Positions 17,205 to 25,419 of a stretch of 64,000 nt of DNA are shown piece after piece. The position numbers and the translations under genes were made by a program. Position 1 is the first letter of the stretch. Each line of letters starts with the position of its first letter. The notes under the pieces were generated by a model, which did no database searches, had not been told where the DNA came from, and worked only from the letters and a program-made list of their open reading frames with translations. Source of the DNA: Cuniculiplasma divulgatum (GTDB lineage Archaea; Thermoplasmatota; Thermoplasmata; Thermoplasmatales; Thermoplasmataceae); NCBI GenBank assembly GCA_031200235.1, contig CP133595.1, forward strand, positions 62,001 through 126,000. Reading direction: 5' to 3'.

Positions 17205-17678
17205 ATGGAGAGCATAGAACCAGATGCAAGAATTGCCGATTTAGTAGGAATACTCTATGTGCTGAGCTTCATTTTCAAGGAAAAAACGGACCTTTTTGAA
17301 CTGGAAAAGGAAATGGAGGTAGATCTTGATGATCTCATGCCCATCGTGTACACCGCTTCCACCCTGGGCTTTGTGGATGCAACAGAGGGAGACATCTCTG
17401 TAACGCAGAAAGGCAGGGAATACATAGCTTCGAGCCTCAAGAAAAGAAAGGAGATACTGAGGCAGTCAATAGCTGGCGTAGAGCCCTTCAAGACTGCCTT
17501 GAAACTGGGCAAGTTTGAGATTGAAGATCTGTATGATGAACTGAAGAAGGAGGGCATACAGACCTATAACAATCCATCTGGCAAGAGAGACCTGGAGATA
17601 ATACTCATAGAGTGGGGATTATATTCTGGACTCATCAAGAAAGACGATGAGGATTTTATTGTCCAGACCGTAAAATGA
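17205..17678 (+). CDS. Stand-alone AAA-associated C-terminal domain protein of an ABC importer
   Basis: A 157-residue protein resembling the AAA_assoc_C domain (PF09821) that is usually fused to the C-terminus of NitT/SsuB/TauB-type ABC ATPases. It starts with DARIADLVGILYVLSF, continues with winged-helix-like segments (LFELEKEMEVDLDDLMPIVYTASTLGF; VTQKGREYI) and ends with a helical bundle. Here it is its own gene, convergent with the ABC permease/ATPase operon and 26 nt from it. I infer that it binds or regulates that ATPase in trans. Identification rests on residue pattern and context. Confidence 0.72.
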   Translation: MESIEPDARIADLVGILYVLSFIFKEKTDLFELEKEMEVDLDDLMPIVYTASTLGFVDATEGDISVTQKGREYIASSLKKRKEILRQSIAGVEPFKTALKLGKFEIEDLYDELKKEGIQTYNNPSGKRDLEIILIEWGLYSGLIKKDDEDFIVQTVK

Positions 17679-17704
17679 TTTACTTTGTGGTATTTATCAT
17701 CTGA

Positions 17705-19330
17705 TCAGGCCGAGTATATGCCTTCCTCTGCAACGTATTTCTTTCTTGCAAGGTCCATCATCCTTCTTGTGAATACCAGGGAATAGATAGCCACCACTAT
17801 GCCGAAAATCAGGGATGCCCAGGCCGCTACTGCCAGATTTCCGTTGTTTGTTGCAACATCGATTGTCTTCATGAGGCCGTGTGCTACCTCCAGACTATGA
17901 CCACCTGCTATATCTGGCCAGAATTCACCTATCATCAAGCCACCCCAAGCACTGTTGATGGTTGACGAGATACCGCTGATAAGATACGGGAATGTTGACG
18001 GCATGATGATCAAGCGCATTTTCTGGAAGAAGCCAAGGTTCAGGTTGTCCATGATTTCAAGGTACTCGGAAGGCATTGCCTTGACACCCATCCAGAAGCT
18101 GTAGAACACATAGTAAAATGTGCTTATAAAACCAAGGAACAGGACGAATACATCACTGGTGTACTGTCCGAAGATGCTGTTCAGGAACGGCACTGCGGCG
18201 AGGAATACGAATGGGAAATAAGTTGGAACCGGATACGCACTGAATCCCTGGATTACAGGAACACCTATTGATTCTGCCCTTGAGTTCATTGCGAAATAAT
18301 ATCCGACGAATATTGAGAATACAAAAGCAACCACAGTTATTATTGCAACACGTGCATAGTCGTAAAGAAGGTCAAGGAGAAGTGTTGGCGTCATCCTTAG
18401 CAGAGTTCCCCATTCTGCCACAGATACCGAACTTACTATGTGATAGGCGCCGTACAGAAGAAGTGCAAGTATCAGTATGCCGACGCCAGCCCAGATATAG
18501 CCATAATTCTTTGTATGCGGTTCCTCATAATACTTATCCTGTTCTGTGCCCCTTCTTCTTCTACGGTCCATGTTGTATTTTGCAAGCCTGTTGAGAGGGT
18601 TCACTGAGGCCATGGCGGTGAACCTGATGGATTCACGCACGTTCAGCCGTCCCCGCCTGACTATTGGCATATCTGTATCGAGAGTGTATTTCGCCACAGC
18701 CCTCTTGCTGAATTCACGGAGCCCGATTATGACCAGGACAATGACTATTCCCAGGACGATGAATGTCTCCAACACATACGTCCAGAGGGCCTGTGAGATA
18801 TAAGTATCCAGGAGAGTCCCCACACCAAATGTCCTGTATGTATGAATGCCCACAGCAAATACCTCGCTTACTGTTATGTAAAAGAACCCATCAGAAACGC
18901 TTGGAAAAAGATTTGCCGATATCCTGGGGACTGAAAATGGAATGTATATATATCTTAACCTGTCAAGAAGTCCGAACCTGAAGTTCTGCGAAACTTCAAG
19001 CATTTCCCTGGGAACCGTCTTGAAAGCCTGATATTCACCCATCCATATATTCCATACTACAGCAGTGAATACAAGGAAATCCGCTGCAAGCTCAACTCCG
19101 AGGGGACCGCCAACTCCCAGCACAAACAGCGCCAGCACAATTGGAAAGAATGAAATTACCGGAACAGATTCAAAGACTTCAATTGCTGCAATAAATACAT
19201 TCTCGAATGCCTTGCTCTTGACCGCTTGATATCCGAGAAACCAGCCCACGACCACCGAAGCCAGCATGAGACCAAGTACTCTTCCTGCAGTGGCTAGCAC
19301 GGCGAGAAACATGAGCAGCAGTGGAATCAT
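17705..19330 (-). CDS. ABC transporter permease with two fused BPD_transp_1 domains (NitT/TauT type)
   Basis: A 541-residue membrane protein consisting of two homologous permease halves (about 1-220 and 285-530) joined by a basic cytoplasmic linker (NMDRRRRRGTEQDKYYEE). Each half carries an EAA-like coupling loop: EYQAFKTVPREMLEVSQNFRF and MGVKAMPSEYLEIMDNLNLGF. A fused pair serves as a complete translocation pore. Its ATG overlaps the ATPase stop (ATGA). No substrate-binding lipoprotein gene is adjacent, so the substrate (nitrate, sulfonate, pyrimidine-precursor or similar) is open. Confidence 0.88.
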   Translation of the reverse strand: MIPLLLMFLAVLATAGRVLGLMLASVVVGWFLGYQAVKSKAFENVFIAAIEVFESVPVISFFPIVLALFVLGVGGPLGVELAADFLVFTAVVWNIWMGEYQAFKTVPREMLEVSQNFRFGLLDRLRYIYIPFSVPRISANLFPSVSDGFFYITVSEVFAVGIHTYRTFGVGTLLDTYISQALWTYVLETFIVLGIVIVLVIIGLREFSKRAVAKYTLDTDMPIVRRGRLNVRESIRFTAMASVNPLNRLAKYNMDRRRRRGTEQDKYYEEPHTKNYGYIWAGVGILILALLLYGAYHIVSSVSVAEWGTLLRMTPTLLLDLLYDYARVAIITVVAFVFSIFVGYYFAMNSRAESIGVPVIQGFSAYPVPTYFPFVFLAAVPFLNSIFGQYTSDVFVLFLGFISTFYYVFYSFWMGVKAMPSEYLEIMDNLNLGFFQKMRLIIMPSTFPYLISGISSTINSAWGGLMIGEFWPDIAGGHSLEVAHGLMKTIDVATNNGNLAVAAWASLIFGIVVAIYSLVFTRRMMDLARKKYVAEEGIYSA

Positions 19331-20076
19331 TTGTTCCTCCCCCTGGGTGTAAGGTAATTGTAGAGCCTGTCCAGGTACCTGTCAAATTCAGGATCCCGTG
19401 GATTGCGTGGCCTTGCAAGTGTCACATCCACCCTGGCCACAACGGTGGCTGGCGACCCGTTAATGACGTAAATCACGTCTGCAAGTTCCATTACTTCAGT
19501 GAGATTGTGCGAAACCATCACAACGCTCTTGAGGGGTGTGTTTTCATTGAACAGGATATTGTAAATATCCTGCCTGAGACCCTCTGCCGTAAGCTCATCA
19601 AGATGTGCGAACGGCTCATCCATCAGCAGGACCTGGGGATCTGCAACAAGGGCCCTGGCCACTGCCACTCTCTGGCGCATGCCCCCGCTCATTTCCTTGG
19701 GGTAAAGATCCTCAAAACCTTGCAGCCCAACAGTCTCAAGAGCTACAAGAGCCATATCCCTTGCCTCATCTTTCGGGAGCCTTCTTGGCTTTAGAGCAAG
19801 CATAACGTTCTCAATTGCTGTCATCCAGGGAAATGTTACAATCGATTGATGGACAAGTACCGCCTGAGGAGTTGGCCGCAATATCCTCTTCCCCTGCAGC
19901 CTGACTTCCCCTGAACTTGGCTTCAGGAAACCGCCAATAAGCCTGAGAAGTGTGGACTTCCCGACCCCGGATGGGCCAACAAGAGCTACAAACTTACCGG
20001 ATTCAGCGACAAGGTTGATGTCCGTGAAAACCTTAAACCCGTTATCATAAGTGAATTCGAGGTCCCTAACCTCAAT
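19327..20076 (-). CDS. ABC transporter ATPase (NitT/TauT type), no standard start codon
   Basis: The reading frame has all ATPase motifs: Walker A GPSGVGKST, Q-loop as VLVHQSIVTFPW (H-Q), signature MSGGMRQRVAVARAL, Walker B VLLMDEPFAHLD and the switch histidine VSHNLTE. Upstream of the Walker A, the frame runs back to a TAG near 20120 without any ATG, GTG or TTG; the family-like N-terminus (T-I-E-V-R-D-L-E-F) begins around ATT 20076, so I place the start there tentatively. An AGGTGG ribosome-binding-like site is at 20092-20097, with an out-of-frame TTG 4 nt later, so a one-base sequencing error is an equally good explanation. The stop overlaps the permease start. Confidence 0.82.
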   Translation of the reverse strand: MEVRDLEFTYDNGFKVFTDINLVAESGKFVALVGPSGVGKSTLLRLIGGFLKPSSGEVRLQGKRILRPTPQAVLVHQSIVTFPWMTAIENVMLALKPRRLPKDEARDMALVALETVGLQGFEDLYPKEMSGGMRQRVAVARALVADPQVLLMDEPFAHLDELTAEGLRQDIYNILFNENTPLKSVVMVSHNLTEVMELADVIYVINGSPATVVARVDVTLARPRNPRDPEFDRYLDRLYNYLTPRGRNK

Positions 20077-20190
20077 CGTTGTTCCAAGTAACCACCTTAA
20101 CCGGTATTGAGCGATTCTATAATACTATTCACCCGGAAAGAGATACCAATAGGTTATGCACAGAGGAAGGGTCTTCCAGTATCATGCTAA

Positions 20191-20200
20191 TTTTTTATAC
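20191..20200 (+). promoter_or_regulatory. TATA box of the LeuC-like gene
   Basis: TTTTTTATAC is centred about 29 nt upstream of ATG 20226. It supports this start over an upstream in-frame TTG at 20079, which would put coding sequence across the box and into the divergent ATPase gene. Confidence 0.55.
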
Positions 20201-20225
20201 ATCTCTAAGCATTCTATATTCTAGA

Positions 20226-21461
20226 ATGAGGAGCAAAGGAAAAAGTGCCATAGAAAAAGTATTCTCAAGGTTAACTTCCAAAGATGCCCGCTCAGGGGAT
20301 TTCTTGTGGGCAAGTCCAGATATGGTCTATGTACATGACGTACTTGGGCCAATGATGCTGGATTCATACCGGAAACTTGGTAACCCTCCATTAAAATACA
20401 GAGGGAGAACACTATTCGTGTATGATCATATCTTTCCGCCAAAGGACTCTGCCAGCGCCAATAACATCCTGTCCATGAAAGATTTCGCTTCCCTGAATGG
20501 AGTTGAGAGTATCCCAGCCGGAGAGGGAATAGAGCACACTCTACTCATTGAACGAGGCGATATTACACCGGGAATGTTTGTGGTGGGGTCCGATTCCCAC
20601 ACCGTTACCGCTGGGGCCAACGGTGCTTTCGGTGCAGGGCTGGGTTCAACTGATCTTGCCTGTCTTCTTGCAAGTGGGGAAACATGGTTTATGGTTCCGG
20701 AAACTATTCTTTTCAGATTGAGTGGAAAATTTAACCGGTTTGTCACAGGTAAGGATGTTATTCTCAACATAATTTCCAGGATCGGCGTTGACGGTGCAAA
20801 TTATCGCTGCATGGAATTCAGAACTGAGAGCGGGACACATCTTGATATGGACGAAAGGCTAGCCATAGCGAACATGACCGTGGAAGCAGGCGCAAAGACA
20901 TGCTTTCTTCCGCCTGATGTGAGCCAGGAAAAACTGATGGAGATTCAGAGTGATGAGGATGCCAGAATCTCTGAGGAACTTTCTGTGGACCTTTCGTCAA
21001 TTGAACCTGAGATTGCCGCCCCTTATTCCCCAGGTAACGTGAAACGCCTATCAGATCTGCAGGGCACCAGAGTCAACCAGGTATATATTGGCAACTGTGC
21101 CAACGGGACCCTGACTGATCTCAAGGAAGCAGCTGAAATATTGAAACACAACCATGTAAGAGGGGACGTCACTATGATCGTAGTGCCGGCAACGAGAAGC
21201 ATCTACAGCAAAGCCCTGGATCTTGGACTGATCAAGATATTCCTGGATAGTGGAGCTGTAGTTTCTCCCCCCACGTGCGGGGCATGTGCCGGCCTGCACA
21301 TGGGTGTGCTCGGTCATGATCAGGTATGCATCTCCAATACAAACAGGAATTTCAGGGGAAGAATGGGCGATCCCACCAGCAAAGTGTATCTTGCAAATTC
21401 CTATGTTGCTGCAGCAGCTGCCGTGGAAGGCAAGATTGTGAACCCCCTGGAGGTGTTCTAA
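20226..21461 (+). CDS. Aconitase-superfamily large subunit (LeuC/HacA-like)
   Basis: A ~411-residue dehydratase/isomerase large subunit. The 4Fe-4S ligands are visible: GNCANG and the PPTCGACAGLHMG pair. The substrate loops FVVGSDSHTVTAGANGAFGAGLGSTD and DHIFPPKD match the 3-isopropylmalate dehydratase/homoaconitase group. The start is set by a TATA box 29 nt upstream. Its stop overlaps the LeuD-like start (TAATG). The true substrate could be isopropylmalate, homocitrate, citramalate or a related acid; a neighbouring synthase-like gene and a CoA transferase make a C5 or branched acid route attractive. Confidence 0.88.
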   Translation: MRSKGKSAIEKVFSRLTSKDARSGDFLWASPDMVYVHDVLGPMMLDSYRKLGNPPLKYRGRTLFVYDHIFPPKDSASANNILSMKDFASLNGVESIPAGEGIEHTLLIERGDITPGMFVVGSDSHTVTAGANGAFGAGLGSTDLACLLASGETWFMVPETILFRLSGKFNRFVTGKDVILNIISRIGVDGANYRCMEFRTESGTHLDMDERLAIANMTVEAGAKTCFLPPDVSQEKLMEIQSDEDARISEELSVDLSSIEPEIAAPYSPGNVKRLSDLQGTRVNQVYIGNCANGTLTDLKEAAEILKHNHVRGDVTMIVVPATRSIYSKALDLGLIKIFLDSGAVVSPPTCGACAGLHMGVLGHDQVCISNTNRNFRGRMGDPTSKVYLANSYVAAAAAVEGKIVNPLEVF

Positions 21462-21958
21462 TGGGCAGGATTTTTGTCTTTGGAGATGACATAGATACCG
21501 ATGTCATCGCTCCCGGAGGGTATCTTCATCTGAGAATAGAAGAGGTGAAGAAGCATTGCATGGAGGCCATATATCCAGACTTCTGGAAGGACGTGGCAAA
21601 GGGGGATATCATAATTGCAGGGAAAAATTTTGGAACCGGTTCCTCCAGGGAGCAGGCTCCAGTGGTACTGATGGAACTTGGAATTTCCCTGATACTTGCC
21701 ACAAGCTTTGCAAGAATTTTTTTCAGAAATGCAGTAAACGTTGGACTTCCAATAGGAACAATAACTGGGCCTTTGAATCTGAAAGCAGGGGATATTGCCG
21801 AAATTTATCTGGAGAAAGGGGAATTAATCCGTGCAGCCGACCATAAGGCCATCAGGTTCAAAGCACCTTCCGGCGCTCTGGCAGATATACTGTCAGAAGG
21901 CGGAATAATACAACATACTCTGAAGAAGCTGGGAAAATTGCCTGATGATAAACATTGA
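21461..21958 (+). CDS. Aconitase-superfamily small (swivel) subunit (LeuD-like)
   Basis: A 165-residue swivelling domain partner of the preceding large subunit. Diagnostic segments are DDIDTDVIAPGGYL near the N-terminus, the substrate-binding GKNFGTGSSREQAP loop, and FARIFFRNAVNVGLPI. In LeuD/HacB proteins the loop after the first strand decides specificity; here it reads PGGYLHLRIEE, the YL form seen in archaeal LeuD/HacB types. It starts in a TAATG overlap with the large subunit, so the two are made together. Confidence 0.88.
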   Translation: MGRIFVFGDDIDTDVIAPGGYLHLRIEEVKKHCMEAIYPDFWKDVAKGDIIIAGKNFGTGSSREQAPVVLMELGISLILATSFARIFFRNAVNVGLPIGTITGPLNLKAGDIAEIYLEKGELIRAADHKAIRFKAPSGALADILSEGGIIQHTLKKLGKLPDDKH

Positions 21959-22107
21959 TTTATCTCTTTCATTCCGGATTTTGCCTGAGCGATTTCATTT
22001 CTTCTGTTTCCATCTTGCCTGTGATGAGGGAAGATGTGTTTCCATCAATTAGCTGCAGCAAATAGAACCTTTTCTCTGTTGAATAATTTAACGGATTAGA
22101 TATTTTC

Positions 22108-22116
22108 TTAATATAC
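22108..22116 (+). promoter_or_regulatory. TATA box of the DRE-TIM gene
   Basis: TTAATATAC is centred 25 nt upstream of ATG 22137, consistent with a separate leaderless promoter for the synthase-like gene and CoA transferase pair, 178 nt after the LeuD-like stop. Confidence 0.55.
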
Positions 22117-22136
22117 GTGCCACGGTTAAAGAAGCC

Positions 22137-23174
22137 ATGATAACAGACGATACGCTCAGGGAGGGACTTCAAACTCCAGGCATCTCATTCACCATGGAGG
22201 AGAAGCTTAAACTTGCAAAGATCATTTCAGAATCTGGCGTGAAGAGGGCGCTGGTTTCTTATCCTTCAGCCCATAGATCTGAGGTGGAAGTAACTGAACG
22301 GATTGTAAAGGAAAAACTCTTCAGCGAAACCTATGCCCTGGGAAGAACAATGACTTCAGACATAGACACAATTGCGGAGACCGGAGCAAATATATCTCTC
22401 CACCTTCCATTCAGGCTGGAAAATCTTGATAAAGTGAAGGAGGCAATCATCTATGCATCAAGGAAGAATAGAAAACTTGAGGTTGCCGTAGTTGATGTAA
22501 TACACCATTCAGATAAGGAAATCCTTGACCTGGTGAGGATGGTTTCAGAAGCTGGCGCTGACGTAGTCCAGCTTCCTGACACAACTGGATCTGGCTATCC
22601 TGCAAGAATGCGATCCATAATAAGGCTGGTGAAGTCAATTTTTGATGTTGAGGTTGAGGTGCACTGCCACAACGACATTGGCGGATCAATCTCCAACACA
22701 ATCGCCGGAATTGAAGCTGGAGCAGAATATGCAGATTCAACAATATTCGGGATGGGGGAACGTAATGGCATTGCTGATACCGCATCGCTTGTGAGCCTTC
22801 TTGAAGCCCAGGACATAGCAACCGAAATTGACATCGTAAAGCTGGAAAAAGCCTATGACAGCATGCTTGAGCTCATCCTTGAGAAAATAGGTTACGATTT
22901 CTTCATTGCCAACAGGCCAGTGTACGGGAAGAATACTGTAATCAATACCGCAGGAACTCATGCAGCATTCTCTGACGTTTTCAGCGGAGGCGGAGTTTCG
23001 GTGAATGTATACACAGGGAAAGCAATGATCAGGGAAATACTGGAATCCAGAGGGAGGCATGTGGATGATAAATCCCTGCCAGCACTGGTAAACCTCATCA
23101 AGGACGAGGCTGTCAGCAGCGGACGAACCGTAACCATAGAAAAAATACTGAAGATGGCGGAGGAATTCCAATGA
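22137..23174 (+). CDS. DRE-TIM metallolyase family acyltransferase/lyase-like enzyme
   Basis: A 345-residue TIM-barrel enzyme of the isopropylmalate/homocitrate/citramalate synthase and HMG-CoA lyase superfamily. The N-terminus carries the D-x-T-LREG (DRE) signature, the metal-binding VHCHNDIGG (HxH), and GMGERNGIADTASL, which is the synthase-type GERNG block rather than the HMG-CoA lyase cysteine loop. It lacks the C-terminal LeuA allosteric domain. The linkage with LeuC/LeuD-like subunits suggests condensing acetyl-CoA with a 2-oxoacid, while the downstream CoA transferase would suit cleavage or activation. Exact reaction is not determinable from sequence alone. Confidence 0.85.
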   Translation: MITDDTLREGLQTPGISFTMEEKLKLAKIISESGVKRALVSYPSAHRSEVEVTERIVKEKLFSETYALGRTMTSDIDTIAETGANISLHLPFRLENLDKVKEAIIYASRKNRKLEVAVVDVIHHSDKEILDLVRMVSEAGADVVQLPDTTGSGYPARMRSIIRLVKSIFDVEVEVHCHNDIGGSISNTIAGIEAGAEYADSTIFGMGERNGIADTASLVSLLEAQDIATEIDIVKLEKAYDSMLELILEKIGYDFFIANRPVYGKNTVINTAGTHAAFSDVFSGGGVSVNVYTGKAMIREILESRGRHVDDKSLPALVNLIKDEAVSSGRTVTIEKILKMAEEFQ

Positions 23175-24298
23175 TAAAGGTTCTTGAGATAGGGCATATT
23201 GTTGCAGGACCAACCGCAGGTCTCATTCTCTCAGACCTGGGCTACGATGTCATAAAGATTGAGAGGCCAGGCGATGGGGACATTGCCAGAAGGCTCACCG
23301 GATCCAGTTCCGGTGCATTCCCTTTCTATAACAGAAACAAGAAGAGCCTTACAGTTGATATGTCATCCGAGGAGGGGAAGAAGGTTTTCCTGAATCTTGC
23401 AGAACAATCTGGAGTCATAATTGATAATCTCGGGTACGGGGCAATGGACAGGCTTGGTCTTTCATACCAGGTGATTTCAAAACGCAACCCGAAGATCATA
23501 TATCTTTCAATGAAGGGCTATGGCAAAGGCGTTTACGAAAAAAGGAAATCGCTGGACTACCCCATTGAAGTCCACTCCGGGCTTGCATACATGACAGGAC
23601 TGTCCGGAAAGCCCATGAGGGTGGGTGGCTCCCTTGTGGACATGAGTGCCGCCATGTTCGGTGTCATTGCAGTGCTGAACGCAATGATTGAAATGAGGGA
23701 AAGCGGCGTGGGAAAATACATCGATATTGGGCTGTTCGAAAGCTCAGTTTTCCTCATGGGCCAGCACATTGCAACATATCAGATCAACCAGAGGGAACTC
23801 AAGCCCATCAATGAAGAGGGCTTTGCCTGGGCTATTTATGATTTCTTTCCTACCAGAGAGGGCCGCTCTCTCTTCATAGCAGTCACCACAGACAACCAGT
23901 GGAGGGATTTCTGCAACGGCCTGGAACTTGGAGTATGTGGTGATGCTTCCCTTGACCGTAACGAAAAAAGGTTCGAGAAGAGGGATATGCTATACAGGCT
24001 CATTTCAGAAAAGACCTCCAAAATAGCCATTGGCGATCTCATGAACCGACTTGAGAAAATGAACATAGCCTTTGCGGTACTAAACAAACCATGGGATATG
24101 CTGAACGATCCCCAGGCTTCTGCCAAAATGGTAACCGAGACCTATGAAAACAGGACTATCCGTGTTCCCGTTACCCCTACAGGAGGCATAATGAGAGGCA
24201 ATCCACCTGGCCTAGGTGAAAACACAGACGAAATTTTACAGAATCTGGGATACAGTTCAAAGGAAATTCAGGAAATGAAGATGAAAGGCGTTATCTGA
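23171..24298 (+). CDS. Class III (CaiB/BaiF) CoA transferase
   Basis: A 375-residue family III CoA transferase, which moves CoA between carboxylic acids through an aspartyl-CoA intermediate. The N-terminus VLEIGHIVAGPTAGLILSDLGYDVIKIE is typical, and the catalytic Asp is in GGSLVDMSAAMFG. Start overlaps the DRE-TIM stop in an ATGA, so it is translationally coupled to it. Candidates by family and neighbours are itaconate, mesaconate, citramalate or related acid CoA transferases; none can be singled out. Confidence 0.9.
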   Translation: MIKVLEIGHIVAGPTAGLILSDLGYDVIKIERPGDGDIARRLTGSSSGAFPFYNRNKKSLTVDMSSEEGKKVFLNLAEQSGVIIDNLGYGAMDRLGLSYQVISKRNPKIIYLSMKGYGKGVYEKRKSLDYPIEVHSGLAYMTGLSGKPMRVGGSLVDMSAAMFGVIAVLNAMIEMRESGVGKYIDIGLFESSVFLMGQHIATYQINQRELKPINEEGFAWAIYDFFPTREGRSLFIAVTTDNQWRDFCNGLELGVCGDASLDRNEKRFEKRDMLYRLISEKTSKIAIGDLMNRLEKMNIAFAVLNKPWDMLNDPQASAKMVTETYENRTIRVPVTPTGGIMRGNPPGLGENTDEILQNLGYSSKEIQEMKMKGVI

Positions 24299-24334
24299 AT
24301 CTCCATAATCCCCATTACCCAGATTACTGTCCAG

Positions 24335-24360
24335 TGAAAGTATCGAATAATGCACTTTCA
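24335..24360. repeat. Inverted repeat between CoA transferase and regulator genes
   Basis: TGAAAGT (24335-24341) and ACTTTCA (24354-24360) form a 7-bp inverted repeat with a 12-nt spacer, 36 nt after the CoA transferase stop. It may end the transcript as a hairpin or be a binding site for the downstream regulator. Confidence 0.35.
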
Positions 24361-24487
24361 TTAGCCACAACGCAATTCATGTGGCAGTATTGATGATAAC
24401 GCTGCATTTTGTTGCTATTCCCGTCTTAATGTTAAATATAACAATGACCGAAATGTATAATGCCAACTAAATCCTACATTATGCGTA

Positions 24488-25132
24488 ATGTTCTATTGTG
24501 AGATCAAGATCAACAGCAACTGTGGACTCTCTAAACTTTCGGATGTACTGGAAACCCCGGTAAACGTCTCCTATGTGAATCCAATGTCCAGAGGCCAGAA
24601 TCTTGTTCTTTCCTATGCAAGAACCGATCTCTCGCCTGAGAAGATTGATTTTCAATCGCGCGATATTATCAATAGAAATATTTATGGAGTTGGCAAATTC
24701 ATGATTATGAATTCTGTCAAGCGGGGACATGGAATAATACATTCAATTGTGGACGGAGGCGGATTTCCAATTTTTCCCGTGGTGATTGGATCAGGTATAG
24801 AGAATGTAGCTTGCATTGTTTCAAGCAGGGAAAAGTGTGAACCAATTATCCACAACATAGAAAAGATGAATCATATTGACGATTTCACCATCTCAAGACT
24901 CAGACAGGAGGACCTGGCTTCCCTGATGAACAGAAATTATATTCCCCTGTATGGGCAGCTCACAACAATGGAACTGGAGATACTGAGGTCAGCCGTGAGC
25001 AACGGCTATTATCAGTGGCCAAGAGAATACAATCTTGATGATATATCAAAGCGTTTTAACATAAGAAAACCCACGGTCCTGTATCATCTCAGGAATGCGG
25101 AAAAGAAAATCCTCGGGTTGATGTTTCGCTGA
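24488..25132 (+). CDS. HTH_10 (bacterio-opsin activator-like) regulator
   Basis: A 214-residue protein with an N-terminal ligand/sensor region containing several cysteines (MFYCEIKI, NSNCGL, VACIVSS, REKCEP) and a C-terminal HTH_10 domain, LTTMELEILRSAVSNGYYQW then LDDISKRFNIRKPTVLYHLRNA. A TATA-like TGTATAATG at about 24454-24462 precedes it by ~31 nt. It follows the LeuCD/DRE-TIM/CoA-transferase cluster in the same direction and is the natural candidate to control it; that is inference from position. Confidence 0.85.
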   Translation: MFYCEIKINSNCGLSKLSDVLETPVNVSYVNPMSRGQNLVLSYARTDLSPEKIDFQSRDIINRNIYGVGKFMIMNSVKRGHGIIHSIVDGGGFPIFPVVIGSGIENVACIVSSREKCEPIIHNIEKMNHIDDFTISRLRQEDLASLMNRNYIPLYGQLTTMELEILRSAVSNGYYQWPREYNLDDISKRFNIRKPTVLYHLRNAEKKILGLMFR

Positions 25133-25419
25133 TGATCTTTCAGAACTGAAATATCCGGGCAATTACAGTAATATGCATGCCATTACGGATGCACAAAGCC
25201 CTTAACTATAATTTTAGAACTGCCTTTAAACTCAATCAAATATTTCCACAATTTATCATAAACATTCCATAACAGCCCGTGTTATTTCTGCATTCGGAAT
25301 CTGGTTGCCCATATACACTTGCCTGTAACTGCAAACATAGACAGTTTAAAATTCTGATCAAAAAAATATGCTTAAAAATTAAATGAATAAATTTCAGAAT
25401 AAAATAAGAAATGGTTTGT
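25133..25419. other. Non-coding gap
   Basis: An AT-rich 287-nt gap between the convergent regulator and MFS genes. I see no gene, tRNA or strong hairpin in it. Confidence 0.5.

Noticed and set aside
20079-20225. N-terminal extension of the LeuC-like protein from TTG 20079
   Set aside because: It crosses the promoter box and the divergent ATPase start and has no counterpart in the family.
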